A stretch of DNA of 64,000 nucleotides from Marinifilum caeruleilacunae. GTDB taxonomy: Bacteria > Bacteroidota > Bacteroidia > Bacteroidales > Marinifilaceae. Shown here piece by piece: positions 7,522 to 17,227 of this stretch (position 1 is the first letter of the stretch; each line of letters begins with the position of its first letter). The notes beneath the pieces are model-generated. The model did no database searches. It was given only the letters and a program-made list of their open reading frames with translations, and had not been told where the DNA came from. A program made the translations under genes and the position numbers. The DNA lies in the NCBI RefSeq assembly GCF_013141825.1, contig NZ_RZNH01000006.1, positions 1-64,000 on the forward strand, in the 5' to 3' direction.

Positions 7522-10500
7522 TTATAATTTGAGTAGTTTTTTGGTCACTACTTCTTCGCCATCTTCTATAGAGATAAAGTACATTCCCGATGGTAAATCA
7601 GATACATCAAGAGTGTTGTTTTCTAAATCTAATGTTACGACTTTAATTGTTTTTCCGGTAATAGAACTAATTCTAACTCTAGACTGAATATTACCTTGAA
7701 TAAACAAGTTTACGAAGTCTTTAGCAGGGTTAGGATATAGTTTTAACTCTTCAACAGGAGGAGTATCACTAAGTGGCAGACCGAAAGCAGCTGTTTTAGC
7801 AACATATGCCGGAGCTGAATTCGAAATGTTTACAGTGTAATCTTCCACTTCACCCTGGCTGAAAACTTGACAACCATTGGCTGCCGCTCTACGGTGCTTA
7901 AGAATCACTCTCATTCTTGTGTGACCTAGTGCAGCATCGGATGGTACATTTACGTTAGCCGATGAAATTCCTGAACTTACAGTATAACCTGAAGCTACAA
8001 TTTCATTGTTGGCAAAATTTCCATCTCTGTTAAAGTCGATATAAATTTTCCAGTTGGCAGTATAGGTTCTTCTCTTATAAGCCAATGAGAAATTTAATGT
8101 GTATGAATTGCCAGGAGCTACATTAGCAATTAAACCTGTGTAATCTCCGTAACCGCCATCGTCGCCTGAAGGATTGCTCATGTCAGCTAATTCAACCAAA
8201 TCGATGTACTCATAACGAGTTGATTTACCATACGATTCACAGTAATCAGGAGTTGGAGATTCGCCAAGCGTTGTTACAGACTGGATTGCTGTGTAATCGC
8301 TATCGCCAGTTGAATTTGTGGCTCTAACCTGGAATTCGTAAGTCGTTTCAGCAAGTGCACTTGTGTAATCAAAACTAGTTGATGAAGTTGAATATGCTTC
8401 CCATGCTCCACCATCTTCTCTAATTTGAACATCGTAATTGTCGGCAAACTGAACTGAACTCCAACTTAAAGTAAATGATGATGAAGTCACATTCGATGCA
8501 CTTAAACCTGTTGGTGTTCCAGGTACTGGAATAGGATCGGTACTTAGCGTTCCGATAGGAGAAAATTCGCCAGCGCCCACTTCATTATTACCTCTTACTC
8601 TAAATTCATAATCGGTTGATGCATCTGCCGAACTGTAATCATAGGATGTAGCTGTCGTGTTAAATGATGTCCAACTTCCACCCGAAACTCTAATTTCAAG
8701 ATCGTAATCATCAGCATCGGTTAAAGCATCCCAGCTAATGGTGAATGAATTATAGGTAATATTTGAAGCAACTACATTTTGAGGAATTCCTGGAGCTGTT
8801 GGAGCTTCAAGAGTTGTTGCAGAAGCAATTGCTGAATAAGCACTTGAACCAATTTCATTATTTGCTCTCACCTGGAATTCGTAAGTTGTTTCACCAGTTA
8901 AACCAGTGTAGTTGTACGAAGTGCCAACCTGGTTAATAGTTGTCCATGATCCACCCTGTGGACGAACCTGTAGGTCATAGTCATCGGTTTCAGCCGTAGC
9001 GTCCCAACTAATTGTCATAGAATTATATGTAATAGCCGATGCTGCCAGGTTTGTAGGAGTAGCAGGTGCAGTTGGGGCTTCAAGAGTTGTAGCAGATGCA
9101 ATTGCTGAATAAGCACTTGATCCGATATCATTGTTCGCTCTCACCTGGAATTCGTAAGTTGTTTCACCAGTTAAACCTGAGTAGTTGTAAGAAGTACCAG
9201 TTTGGTTAATTGTAGTCCATGAACCACCTTGTGGACGAACCTGTAGGTCGTAATCATCCGTATCTGCCATTGCATCCCAACTGATAGTCATAGAGCTATA
9301 TGTAATCGCTGAAGCAGCCAGGTTGGTTGGTGTGTCAGGAGCTGTTGGAGCTTCCAAAGTAGTTGCAGAAACGATTGCTGAGTAGTCACTTGATCCCACA
9401 TCGTTGTTTGCTCTTACCTGGAATTCATATGTTGTTTCGGCTGTTAAGCTTGTGTAATCATATGAGGTTCCAACCTGATTAATTGTAGTCCATGTTCCAC
9501 CTTGAGGGCGAACCTGTAGGTCATAATCATCAGCATCTGTTGCTGCATCCCAACTAATGGTCATAGAGTTGTATGTAATTGCCGAAGCAGCAAGGTTTGC
9601 AGGAGTATCAGGTGCTGTTGGAGCAGCTTCTGTGGTAACACTTGCAATTGCTGAATAACCGCTCGATCCGGCATCATTATTCGCTCTTACCTGGAATTCA
9701 TAGGTAGTACCCGCTGTTGCTCCGGTATAATCGTGAGTGGTAGCGGTAGTATTGATACTTTGCCAGCTTCCACCTTGCTCTCTTACCTGAAGATCGTAGC
9801 TTGTTGCACCGCTAACTGCATTCCATTCAATGGTAAATGAAGTTTGTGTAACATTGTTTGCAGTTAGTCCAGAAGGAACTGAAGGCAAGTTGTCATCTGT
9901 TAATGCTTTGTAAGCATTCAAGCGACCGCTACCCAATTTCCCTGCATGAGTTGCACTTTGTAATGCGTCAATATCATCAGTATTATCAACAAGTTTACTC
10001 CAAACTTCGCTTGGCGTAATATTACCAGCATATTTTGATACGATAAGTGCTGCAACACCAGAAACGTGCGGACATGCCATAGAAGTTCCCTGCATTACAC
10101 CGTATTGGTCGTTAGGATAGGTACTGTGAATTGCTGTTGGATCTTCGTTTGTAGTTTCCAATTCTCCACCAGGAGCTGCAATATCAACCCAATCTCCGTA
10201 GTTTGAATAGTATGATCTAACATCATTCTTATTTGTAGCTGCTACCGATAATACCTTATCGTAGTATGCAGGATAATATCTGCTTTGCGAATTGTCGTTA
10301 CCAGCAGAGAAAATCACCAAACCACCATTCATAGGAGCATCTGGTCCACCAGCATTGGCAATAAAGTAATCAATACCATCAAGAACCGCCTGATCGTAAT
10401 AATATGGATACCTGTAACTCCAGCTATTTTGAGAAATTACCGCACCATTATCGGCTGCATAGGTAAATGCTTCAGCGAATCCTCCGGTTGAAGCTGCAAA

Positions 10501-11403
10501 TACGTTACAAGACATGATTCTAACACCATCGCCACTGCCACTACCACCAGCAACACCACTAACACCAACACCATTGTTGTTAACAGCTGCAATCGTACCA
10601 GCTACGTGAGTACCATGGTCACCTACATAAATTTCACCTGTATCGTCACCAAAGTTATATCCATAAATATCATCAACATATCCATTGTTGTCGTCGTCGA
10701 TTCCATTGCCTGCAATTTCACCTGGGTTCACCCACATGTTTGCTGCCAGGTCAACGTGGTCAAAATCTACACCACCATCTTCTACTGCAACAATTACATT
10801 AGAGTTACCGGTTTCGATTTGCCAGGCTTCCAATAGACTAATATCAGAACCGGGAGTACCATCATTTTGACCCGTATTTTCGTAATGCCATTGATCTGAG
10901 AATTTAGGATCGTTTGTGCCAGATGGAAGAGCGGTTGGAACAATTTCTTTTCCATTTCCTTCAGCAACATGCTTAATGGCATGAACTGCTTCAGCAATAG
11001 AAACTTCAGCTACATTTTGGTAGGATGCAACCAGTTGCTTCACTGGGGTGTTTGAGCTGAATTCAAGCTCGTACCATAAATGTAAGCCAAACTTACGATG
11101 GCGTGCCTCATGTTTACCTGCGTAACGATAAACACGCTTCATCTTAAATGCCTTGAATTTTTCATTTTGATCATCAATGTTTTTGATGTTGGTTTTTACA
11201 AATTCAGGCTTTTCCTTAAGTTTAATCTCTTTCGACTCAAGAAGAATTTGGTTCAGAGCATCAACTTTTTTGTCTTCTTGTTGTTTAAACTTAATTCGAA
11301 TCATTCCTTTGTATTTACCCTCGGCATTTATTTCTCGTTCCTGGGCATAACCAGTACCGATGGCAAAAATTAAACAAAGTAAAAGAGTAAAAAATCTTTT
11401 CAT
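7522..11403 (-). CDS. secreted subtilisin-like (S8) protease with six FN3 domains and type IX sorting tail
   Basis: A 1293-residue modular exoprotease. In order: signal peptide (ends GTGYAQ, about residue 20); a propeptide-like region to about 160; a peptidase S8 domain with catalytic Asp209 (AVEDGGVD), His263 (DHGTHVAG) and Ser441 (GTSMACPHVSG); six fibronectin type III domains from about 505 to 1048; a domain of about 120 residues ending in the GEVEDY motif; and a C-terminal sorting domain from about 1225 (LKLYPNPAKDFVNL to a Lys-rich end) typical of the type IX (Por) secretion system. It should be exported to the cell surface or medium for protein breakdown. FN3 units 2-4 are almost identical, a sign of recent tandem duplication. 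The gene stands alone. Confidence 0.95.
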   Translation of the reverse strand: MKRFFTLLLCLIFAIGTGYAQEREINAEGKYKGMIRIKFKQQEDKKVDALNQILLESKEIKLKEKPEFVKTNIKNIDDQNEKFKAFKMKRVYRYAGKHEARHRKFGLHLWYELEFSSNTPVKQLVASYQNVAEVSIAEAVHAIKHVAEGNGKEIVPTALPSGTNDPKFSDQWHYENTGQNDGTPGSDISLLEAWQIETGNSNVIVAVEDGGVDFDHVDLAANMWVNPGEIAGNGIDDDNNGYVDDIYGYNFGDDTGEIYVGDHGTHVAGTIAAVNNNGVGVSGVAGGSGSGDGVRIMSCNVFAASTGGFAEAFTYAADNGAVISQNSWSYRYPYYYDQAVLDGIDYFIANAGGPDAPMNGGLVIFSAGNDNSQSRYYPAYYDKVLSVAATNKNDVRSYYSNYGDWVDIAAPGGELETTNEDPTAIHSTYPNDQYGVMQGTSMACPHVSGVAALIVSKYAGNITPSEVWSKLVDNTDDIDALQSATHAGKLGSGRLNAYKALTDDNLPSVPSGLTANNVTQTSFTIEWNAVSGATSYDLQVREQGGSWQSINTTATTHDYTGATAGTTYEFQVRANNDAGSSGYSAIASVTTEAAPTAPDTPANLAASAITYNSMTISWDAATDADDYDLQVRPQGGTWTTINQVGTSYDYTSLTAETTYEFQVRANNDVGSSDYSAIVSATTLEAPTAPDTPTNLAASAITYSSMTISWDAMADTDDYDLQVRPQGGSWTTINQTGTSYNYSGLTGETTYEFQVRANNDIGSSAYSAIASATTLEAPTAPATPTNLAASAITYNSMTISWDATAETDDYDLQVRPQGGSWTTINQVGTSYNYTGLTGETTYEFQVRANNEIGSSAYSAIASATTLEAPTAPGIPQNVVASNITYNSFTISWDALTDADDYDLEIRVSGGSWTSFNTTATSYDYSSADASTDYEFRVRGNNEVGAGEFSPIGTLSTDPIPVPGTPTGLSASNVTSSSFTLSWSSVQFADNYDVQIREDGGAWEAYSTSSTSFDYTSALAETTYEFQVRATNSTGDSDYTAIQSVTTLGESPTPDYCESYGKSTRYEYIDLVELADMSNPSGDDGGYGDYTGLIANVAPGNSYTLNFSLAYKRRTYTANWKIYIDFNRDGNFANNEIVASGYTVSSGISSANVNVPSDAALGHTRMRVILKHRRAAANGCQVFSQGEVEDYTVNISNSAPAYVAKTAAFGLPLSDTPPVEELKLYPNPAKDFVNLFIQGNIQSRVRISSITGKTIKVVTLDLENNTLDVSDLPSGMYFISIEDGEEVVTKKLLKL
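8795..9614 (-). repeat. tandem 273-bp repeats encoding FN3 domains 2-4
   Basis: The linker-coding motif GCTGTTGGAGCTTC (with small changes) recurs at 8795, 9068, 9341 and 9614, exactly 273 bases or 91 codons apart. The intervening units encode near-identical FN3 domains (AITYNSMTISWDA, DDYDLQVRPQGG, TTYEFQVRANN). The outer three FN3 domains of the protein are more divergent. Confidence 0.9.
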
Positions 11404-11760
11404 AATTGGTTTGGTTTAAAGTGAATGTTTAAAAACTTTGAATAAGGTAAATAAAAATGTTTAGTCTATCAATACCAGTTTGTTACAAACTTATGTGAGA
11501 TAAGGAAAAGATGTTTTTATTGTTAATAAGATGATTTTTTGGATGAATTGGCTGTAATTCTTGATGAATTATTGCTTAGAAAGAAATGTGGTATAATCGA
11601 TTATTTTAGTTAAAATTAAACTAATTAAATTATTATGTTATAATAATCTGTTTATCAAAAAAATGATATTTTTATTATGCTACTTAAAAAATGAAATTCT
11701 AAAGTAGAATAATGCATTCTGATTAGATAATTTGTATTTTCGGGTAAAATCAAAACAATC
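11404..11760. other. AT-rich divergent intergenic region
   Basis: This gap separates the divergent subtilisin and helicase genes. On the minus strand TAAGTTTG (complement of 11486-11493) fits the Bacteroidota -7 consensus TAnnTTTG, but no convincing -33 box stands upstream of it. I see no open frame of substance, no RNA gene and no repeat. Confidence 0.5.
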
Positions 11761-14700
11761 ATGTCTCAACTTCATATATACAGAGCTTCAGCGGGTTCGG
11801 GAAAAACTTATACGCTAACAGGAGAGTTTTTACACCTGGTTTTTAAGGATCCCTTAAGTTATAAAAACATATTGGCCGTTACTTTTACCAATAAAGCTAC
11901 CGATGAAATGAAATCAAGAATTTTGAAAGAGATTCATGTAATTTCATCGGGTGAGGATTCTCCATACGAAAAGCTTTTGTGTGAAAACAACAATTTAAAT
12001 GCTGAGCAACTTCAAAAAAGAGCAAATGAAATTTTAAATCGACTTTTGCATGATTACTCCAGATTTTCGGTGACAACCATTGATAGTTTTTTTCAGAAAG
12101 TGGTTCGTTCATTTACCCGGGAGATTGGTTTACAAATGGGCTATAATATCGAGCTGGACCAGGGAAGAGTCTTGAGCGATGTTGTGGATCTTTTGTTGCA
12201 GGACGTGGATTCGGATCAGCAGTTAAGAAATTGGTTGTCGTCATTTGCAGAGTCAAAAATCCGCGACGGGAAAACATGGAACTTTAAGCAAGATATATTA
12301 AACCTGGGAGGTGAGGTTTTTAAAGAAGATTTCCAAAATTTCTCGAATAGCCTAATTGAAAAGCTATCCGATAAGAAGTTTTTGGGCTCCTACCGTAAAA
12401 TACTGAATGAAATAAAAGAAGAGTTCGAACAATTTTTTCTGACTCAATCCGAAGAGGTTGAGAGGCTCTTGCAGAATAACTCGTTGGATGTAAGCGATTT
12501 TTCATATGGTAAAACTGGTGTTGCCGGATACCTGTCAGGACTGGGAAAAGGTGGAAAATATGAACCGGGAGCAAGGGCGAGAGCTGCCGTCGACAATCCC
12601 AAGAAATGGGTTGCTTCGAAGGCTTCGAAAGAAACAAAAATGGCGGTTGAAGGCGCAGTTTCGTCAGGTTTAAATGATATTCTAAAAAAAGTTGTAAACT
12701 ACTACGATGAGCAATCGATGTTGTACAACTCCACGGAGAAAACGCTGAGTTATATTTATACCCTGGGGATATTAACCGATCTTTCGAAGAAAGTGAGAGA
12801 ATACTCCGAGAGTGAAAATATTTTTCTTCTATCGGATGCCAGTCGCTTGTTACGAAATATTATTGGAAGCAACGATTCTCCTTTTATCTATGAAAAAATT
12901 GGAAATGTGTACAAACATTTCATGATCGATGAGTTTCAGGACACATCATCCATGCAATGGGATAACTTCAGGCCACTGGTTGGAAATTCTTTGGCAGAAG
13001 ATCAGCACTCGCTTGTGGTTGGAGATGTAAAACAATCGATTTACCGATGGAGAAATGGAGACTGGAAACTATTGGCAAATCAATTAGATACAGATTTTCA
13101 GGATTTTGGAGTGAATGGTTTAAGTTTGAACTACAATTGGAGAAGTACCAAAAATGTAATTGATTTTAACAATTCAATTTTTGCTTTGGGTGCACAAATC
13201 TTACAGAACAATTATAATGAATCAATTCCAAACGAGATCAGCGAACGGATGGAAGATGAAAAACAAAAAATTGTTAATGCCTATAAAGATGTGTACCAAC
13301 ATTATCCTTCAAATAATGAGAAGAGGAGTGGGTATGTAAAAGCGCTCTTCCTGGAAAAAGAGAGTGAATCGGATTGGATGGAGCAGGTTTTGGAAGATCT
13401 GCCTATAAAAATTGAAGAATTGCAATTGGCAGGATACAATGCCCGCGATATTGCAATATTGGTGCGAAATGGGAAAGAAGGAGGAATGATTGCCGACACA
13501 TTAATGTCATACAGGGCAAGTGAAAATGCGAAAGAGACCATTAACTATGATGTAATTTCCAATGACTCTCTCTATCTGAAAAATTCCTCGGTGGTTAATT
13601 TTTTAATGCATTTGCTTCATTACCTGGTATATCCGGAGGATAAAATAAATATCGGATTCTTAAAACAAGAATATCAATTGTATGTGAATGAATCCGTAAG
13701 CAAAGCCAGTGATGGCTTATATCTTAATGATGAGGAAAATTTGTTTGGATCAATTTTTCCACAGGAATTTCAGGAACAATTGAATGAACTGAAACGTCAA
13801 CCTCTCTACGATTTGACTGAGAAATTGATCAAATTATTTGAACTGAATAAAAACTCGGAAGATTACCCATTTTTAGAGGCTTTTCAGGATTTAGTGCTTG
13901 GATTCACAAAGAGTGATTCTCCGGATTTAAACTCATTTGTTCATTATTGGGAGGAGAGAAAAGACAAAGAGGTAATTTCAGTTTCGGATGAGCAAGATGC
14001 AATTCGTATCATGACCATCCACAAATCGAAAGGACTCGAGTTTAAAACGGTAATTTTGCCTTTTGCCAACTGGGATTTGGACAATACAAGACATACAAAT
14101 ATTCTTTGGTGTCAGCCTAAGGTTGAAGGCTTTGATGTTTTAGATGTATTGCCGGTGCGCTATAGCAGTACCTTGCGGGATACAATTTATTACCAGGAGT
14201 ATTTCGAAGAGAAACTACAGTCCTTTATCGACAATCTAAATTTGTTGTATGTTGCTCAAACCAGGGCCGAAGAAGTGTTTATCAGCTATTCTCCAATTAC
14301 GAAAAATAAGGATTTAAAAACTGTGGCAGATTTGTTGCTTTTTGCTTTTAGGAACTCAGCTGAATTTTCAAGCGATTTTTACGGCGATTCAATTATTTCG
14401 CTGAATGAGCATTGGAATGAAGAAGGGAATTGTTTTGAACTGGGAGAATTGCCTTCCATTGATCAGAAAACAGAAACCGAGCTTAAAGAAAAGGCGATGG
14501 ATTATCCAGCCTCCTTATTGGATGAGAGACTAAAGTTAAGATCGCATTCTGCCGACTATTTTGATTTTTCGGAAGCTGAATCGGTAGAATCTTTCACGCC
14601 TGTGAGCCGCGGTAATATTTTGCACCAGCTGTTTCAATTGATAGAATATGCAGAAGATGTAGAAAAGGCGGTGGAGCAATTACAATTTGAAGGAAAACTG

Positions 14701-15021
14701 GATAAAGCTCAGGCAAGTGAAGTTTCTGAATTTGCCAGGGAATTATTGTCTGATCCAAAAGTTGCCCAATGGTTTTCGAAAGAATGGCAGGTGATTAATG
14801 AAAGAGATATTTTAAAAGGAAATGGCGAAGTATATCGCCCCGATAGGGTGATAAAAAGTGCTGATAAAGCCATTGTAATCGATTATAAATTCGGTAAGAA
14901 AAAGGAAAAATCGCACCAAAAACAGGTGGCTCAATATAAAAAACTGGTTGAATCCTTAGGTGTAGATCATGTTGAAGGCTATGTACTCTATGGTAAATTA
15001 TCAGAAATTGTTGCCGTATAG
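11761..15021 (+). CDS. AddA/RecB-like UvrD-family helicase-nuclease
   Basis: A 1086-residue double-strand-break repair enzyme of superfamily 1A. Walker A is ASAGSGKT at residues 9-16, the Q-type opening is at the N terminus, Walker B is DEFQDTSS at about 390, motif III/IV region VGDVKQSIYRWRNGD follows, and helicase motif V/VI are seen as MTIHKSKGLEF and LNLLYVAQTRA. The C terminus carries a PD-(D/E)XK nuclease: HQLFQLIE, RPDRVI and IDYKFG (Asp1041, Lys1043). This layout matches AddA, which works with AddB. No AddB is in the neighbourhood; the next gene encodes an unrelated lipoprotein 53 bases on. The partner is presumably elsewhere. ATG at 11761 places Walker A right at the N terminus, as usual. 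Confidence 0.93.
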   Translation: MSQLHIYRASAGSGKTYTLTGEFLHLVFKDPLSYKNILAVTFTNKATDEMKSRILKEIHVISSGEDSPYEKLLCENNNLNAEQLQKRANEILNRLLHDYSRFSVTTIDSFFQKVVRSFTREIGLQMGYNIELDQGRVLSDVVDLLLQDVDSDQQLRNWLSSFAESKIRDGKTWNFKQDILNLGGEVFKEDFQNFSNSLIEKLSDKKFLGSYRKILNEIKEEFEQFFLTQSEEVERLLQNNSLDVSDFSYGKTGVAGYLSGLGKGGKYEPGARARAAVDNPKKWVASKASKETKMAVEGAVSSGLNDILKKVVNYYDEQSMLYNSTEKTLSYIYTLGILTDLSKKVREYSESENIFLLSDASRLLRNIIGSNDSPFIYEKIGNVYKHFMIDEFQDTSSMQWDNFRPLVGNSLAEDQHSLVVGDVKQSIYRWRNGDWKLLANQLDTDFQDFGVNGLSLNYNWRSTKNVIDFNNSIFALGAQILQNNYNESIPNEISERMEDEKQKIVNAYKDVYQHYPSNNEKRSGYVKALFLEKESESDWMEQVLEDLPIKIEELQLAGYNARDIAILVRNGKEGGMIADTLMSYRASENAKETINYDVISNDSLYLKNSSVVNFLMHLLHYLVYPEDKINIGFLKQEYQLYVNESVSKASDGLYLNDEENLFGSIFPQEFQEQLNELKRQPLYDLTEKLIKLFELNKNSEDYPFLEAFQDLVLGFTKSDSPDLNSFVHYWEERKDKEVISVSDEQDAIRIMTIHKSKGLEFKTVILPFANWDLDNTRHTNILWCQPKVEGFDVLDVLPVRYSSTLRDTIYYQEYFEEKLQSFIDNLNLLYVAQTRAEEVFISYSPITKNKDLKTVADLLLFAFRNSAEFSSDFYGDSIISLNEHWNEEGNCFELGELPSIDQKTETELKEKAMDYPASLLDERLKLRSHSADYFDFSEAESVESFTPVSRGNILHQLFQLIEYAEDVEKAVEQLQFEGKLDKAQASEVSEFARELLSDPKVAQWFSKEWQVINERDILKGNGEVYRPDRVIKSADKAIVIDYKFGKKKEKSHQKQVAQYKKLVESLGVDHVEGYVLYGKLSEIVAV

Positions 15022-15074
15022 TTCATTCCATAAGTTTTGATTATCTTGACTGCCCAAATAACGAATAAATCTTT

Positions 15075-15881
15075 ATGAGGAAAATAATCTTATTATCCCT
15101 GATTGCTTTGCTATTTAGCTCTTGCGATCTAATTGTAGCGGGTATTGAATCTGTTAAAACAATAAGCAGGGAATCGAAAAAACAAAAAGAAGCAAAAAAA
15201 GAGGAAGTCATCCTCAAGCCGACTGCCAAAAATGGAGTAAAAAAATACTACTACAAGAATGGCAAAATTAAATCGGTAGTTACTTATAAAGACAATAAAA
15301 AAGTTGGAGTTAGCAACACATATTATAAGACTGGCGAAAAACAATACGATATTCCGTATCAGGATGGGAAAAAGCATGGTAAGGTAATTTGGTATTACCG
15401 AAGTGGAAAGGTTTACAGAGAAACAGACTACGAATTTGGGAAGAAAAACGGATATCAACGAAAGTATTGGGAATCTGGAAAATTAAAATCAGAAACCTTA
15501 TATAAAGATAACATGTTGGCAACCGGATTAAAAGAGATATCAAATACGAATAAGGTGAAATCGGTACCCAAAATTGTGGTTCAAAAAATTGATAGAACAG
15601 CTGCCAATAATGAGTATATTTTAAGATTTAGCTTGAGCAATAAGAAAACAAAGGTTAGCTATTACCTGAGCAAATTAATTGAAGGAAAGTATTTTCCTGC
15701 CGATGGACGAGGTTTTATGGAGATTGTAGGCCAAAAGGGTGTTGCCGAACACAAAATTAAAATTGATAAAGGCACTCAGTTAATTCACGATTTTCATATC
15801 GTAGCCATTGAATCTACAGCTTACAAAAACAAAAGAGTTTTGTCTACAGTAGTTCCGGTTTCTATTCGAAATCCATTTTAA
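15075..15881 (+). CDS. MORN-repeat (YwqK-like) lipoprotein
   Basis: A 268-residue protein with a lipoprotein signal (MRKIILLSLIALLFSSC, Cys17). Residues about 55-150 hold four to five copies of a 22-25 residue beta-hairpin repeat of the type YYKNGKIKSVVTYKDNKKVG, YYRSGKVYRETDYEFGKKNG, YWESGKLKSETLYKDN. This is the MORN_2 variant found in proteins annotated as YwqK-family antitoxins, although a toxin-antitoxin role is doubtful for a lipoprotein. The C-terminal 110 residues form a separate region I do not recognise. It lies 53 bases after the AddA-like gene and ends at a terminator. Confidence 0.8.
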   Translation: MRKIILLSLIALLFSSCDLIVAGIESVKTISRESKKQKEAKKEEVILKPTAKNGVKKYYYKNGKIKSVVTYKDNKKVGVSNTYYKTGEKQYDIPYQDGKKHGKVIWYYRSGKVYRETDYEFGKKNGYQRKYWESGKLKSETLYKDNMLATGLKEISNTNKVKSVPKIVVQKIDRTAANNEYILRFSLSNKKTKVSYYLSKLIEGKYFPADGRGFMEIVGQKGVAEHKIKIDKGTQLIHDFHIVAIESTAYKNKRVLSTVVPVSIRNPF

Positions 15882-15906
15882 ACAGATTTTGTTTTCTAAA
15901 GATATG

Positions 15907-15931
15907 AAGCTCCTGAATGGGAGCTTTTTTT
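15907..15931 (+). terminator. terminator after the MORN lipoprotein gene
   Basis: AAGCTCC (15907-15913) pairs with GGAGCTT (15920-15926) around a six-base loop, followed by a run of T. Confidence 0.85.
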
Positions 15932-16023
15932 ATGCCGCCTGTCGAAAAGTTTTATTCCAAATTAGGGTGTAATTTCTTAAATTTAAGAGAGATAAACCCA
16001 AACGCTTACTAAAACTTTAAACA

Positions 16024-17217
16024 ATGACCAAGAGAACGATTGTTAGCTTGCCAGGTGATGGTATTGGGCGTGTTGTGCTCGATGAAACAAAAAGAATACT
16101 CTTTGCAGCAGGATTTGATGCTGAATATGTTGAAGCAGACATTGGTTGGGAATTTTGGTGCAAAGAAGGTAAACCTCTTCCTCAAAGAACTCTGGATCTA
16201 ATTGAGAAATACAAAATCGGATTATTTGGTGCAATTACATCCAAACCTAAAGATGATGCCGAGAATGAACTCAAACCTGATTTGAAAGGGAAAGGTTTGG
16301 TTTATTCGAGTCCGATAGTTGGCTTGCGACAATATTTTAATTTGGATATTTGTATCAGACCTTGTCGAACTTATAAAGGAAACCCTCTAAATTTTATACG
16401 ACGTGGTCCAGGTGGAACCATCGAAGAACCAATGGTTGATGTTGCCATTTTCAGGCAAAATACAGAAGGATTATATGGTGGGGTAGAGTGGTCGAACCCT
16501 GATAATACAGTGTATGCGGCCTTAACTTCACATCCGAAATTTATTAAGAATTTTGGAGCAGTACCTCGTAAGGAACTCTCTGTCTCGACCCGAATATTTA
16601 CTCACACCGGAACAAGTAGAATTCTTATGGCAGCCTTTAACTATGCCAGACAGAATGGATATAAGTCGGTTACGGTATGCGAAAAACCTAATGTGATTCG
16701 AGAAACATCGGGAATGATGTTCAAATTGGCCAAAGAGATTCAGAAAAGTGATTATCCCGACATTGAATTATGGAATACCAATATTGACGCACAGATGATG
16801 TGGCTCACAAAAAATCCGGAAAACTATGGAGTAATTGTAGCTGGCAATATGTTTGGAGATATTGTTTCTGATGCGTTCGCAGGCTTAATAGGAGGCCTGG
16901 GCTTTGCCTGCAGTGCACAAATGTCGGATGATGGTATTGCAGTTTTTGAACCTACTCATGGTTCAGCGCCTAAATATGCCAATTTCAAAAAGTCTATCGT
17001 AAATCCGATTGCAATGGTCGAATCGGCCTGTATGATGTTGGATTATATTGGTGAAGATAAGATTTCCTCCAAAATTCGAAAAGCAATTGCCGAAGTGGTG
17101 ATGGAAGCTAAAGTTCAAACATATGATATGATGAAATTGCCGGGATCTGAAAATGTGCTGGATCAAGGAGCTGCCTCTACCAAAGAAATGGCCGATGCGA
17201 TAATTGCAAAATTGTAA
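16024..17217 (+). CDS. isocitrate/isopropylmalate dehydrogenase family oxidoreductase
   Basis: A 397-residue metal-dependent beta-hydroxyacid oxidative decarboxylase. It opens with LPGDGIGR, has the substrate-binding arginines in VGLRQYFNLDICIRPCR, FRQNTEGLYGGVE, the catalytic Lys/Asn region CEKPNVIRETSGMMF, and the metal and family signature NMFGDIVSDAFAGLIGG. The adenosine-loop sequence HGSAPKYA contains the Lys-Tyr pair that in E. coli isocitrate dehydrogenase contacts the NADP 2'-phosphate, so NADP is likely. At the substrate loop the Ser of E. coli Ser113 is kept but the Asn115 position appears to be Ile, so isocitrate cannot be taken for granted. It forms an operon with the HD-like gene ten bases downstream. 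Confidence 0.85.
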   Translation: MTKRTIVSLPGDGIGRVVLDETKRILFAAGFDAEYVEADIGWEFWCKEGKPLPQRTLDLIEKYKIGLFGAITSKPKDDAENELKPDLKGKGLVYSSPIVGLRQYFNLDICIRPCRTYKGNPLNFIRRGPGGTIEEPMVDVAIFRQNTEGLYGGVEWSNPDNTVYAALTSHPKFIKNFGAVPRKELSVSTRIFTHTGTSRILMAAFNYARQNGYKSVTVCEKPNVIRETSGMMFKLAKEIQKSDYPDIELWNTNIDAQMMWLTKNPENYGVIVAGNMFGDIVSDAFAGLIGGLGFACSAQMSDDGIAVFEPTHGSAPKYANFKKSIVNPIAMVESACMMLDYIGEDKISSKIRKAIAEVVMEAKVQTYDMMKLPGSENVLDQGAASTKEMADAIIAKL

Positions 17218-17227
17218 ATGAAGAGCT

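Noticed and set aside
15075-15881. Toxin-antitoxin module
   Set aside because: The MORN repeats resemble proteins labelled YwqK antitoxins, but this one is a lipoprotein and no toxin gene is adjacent.
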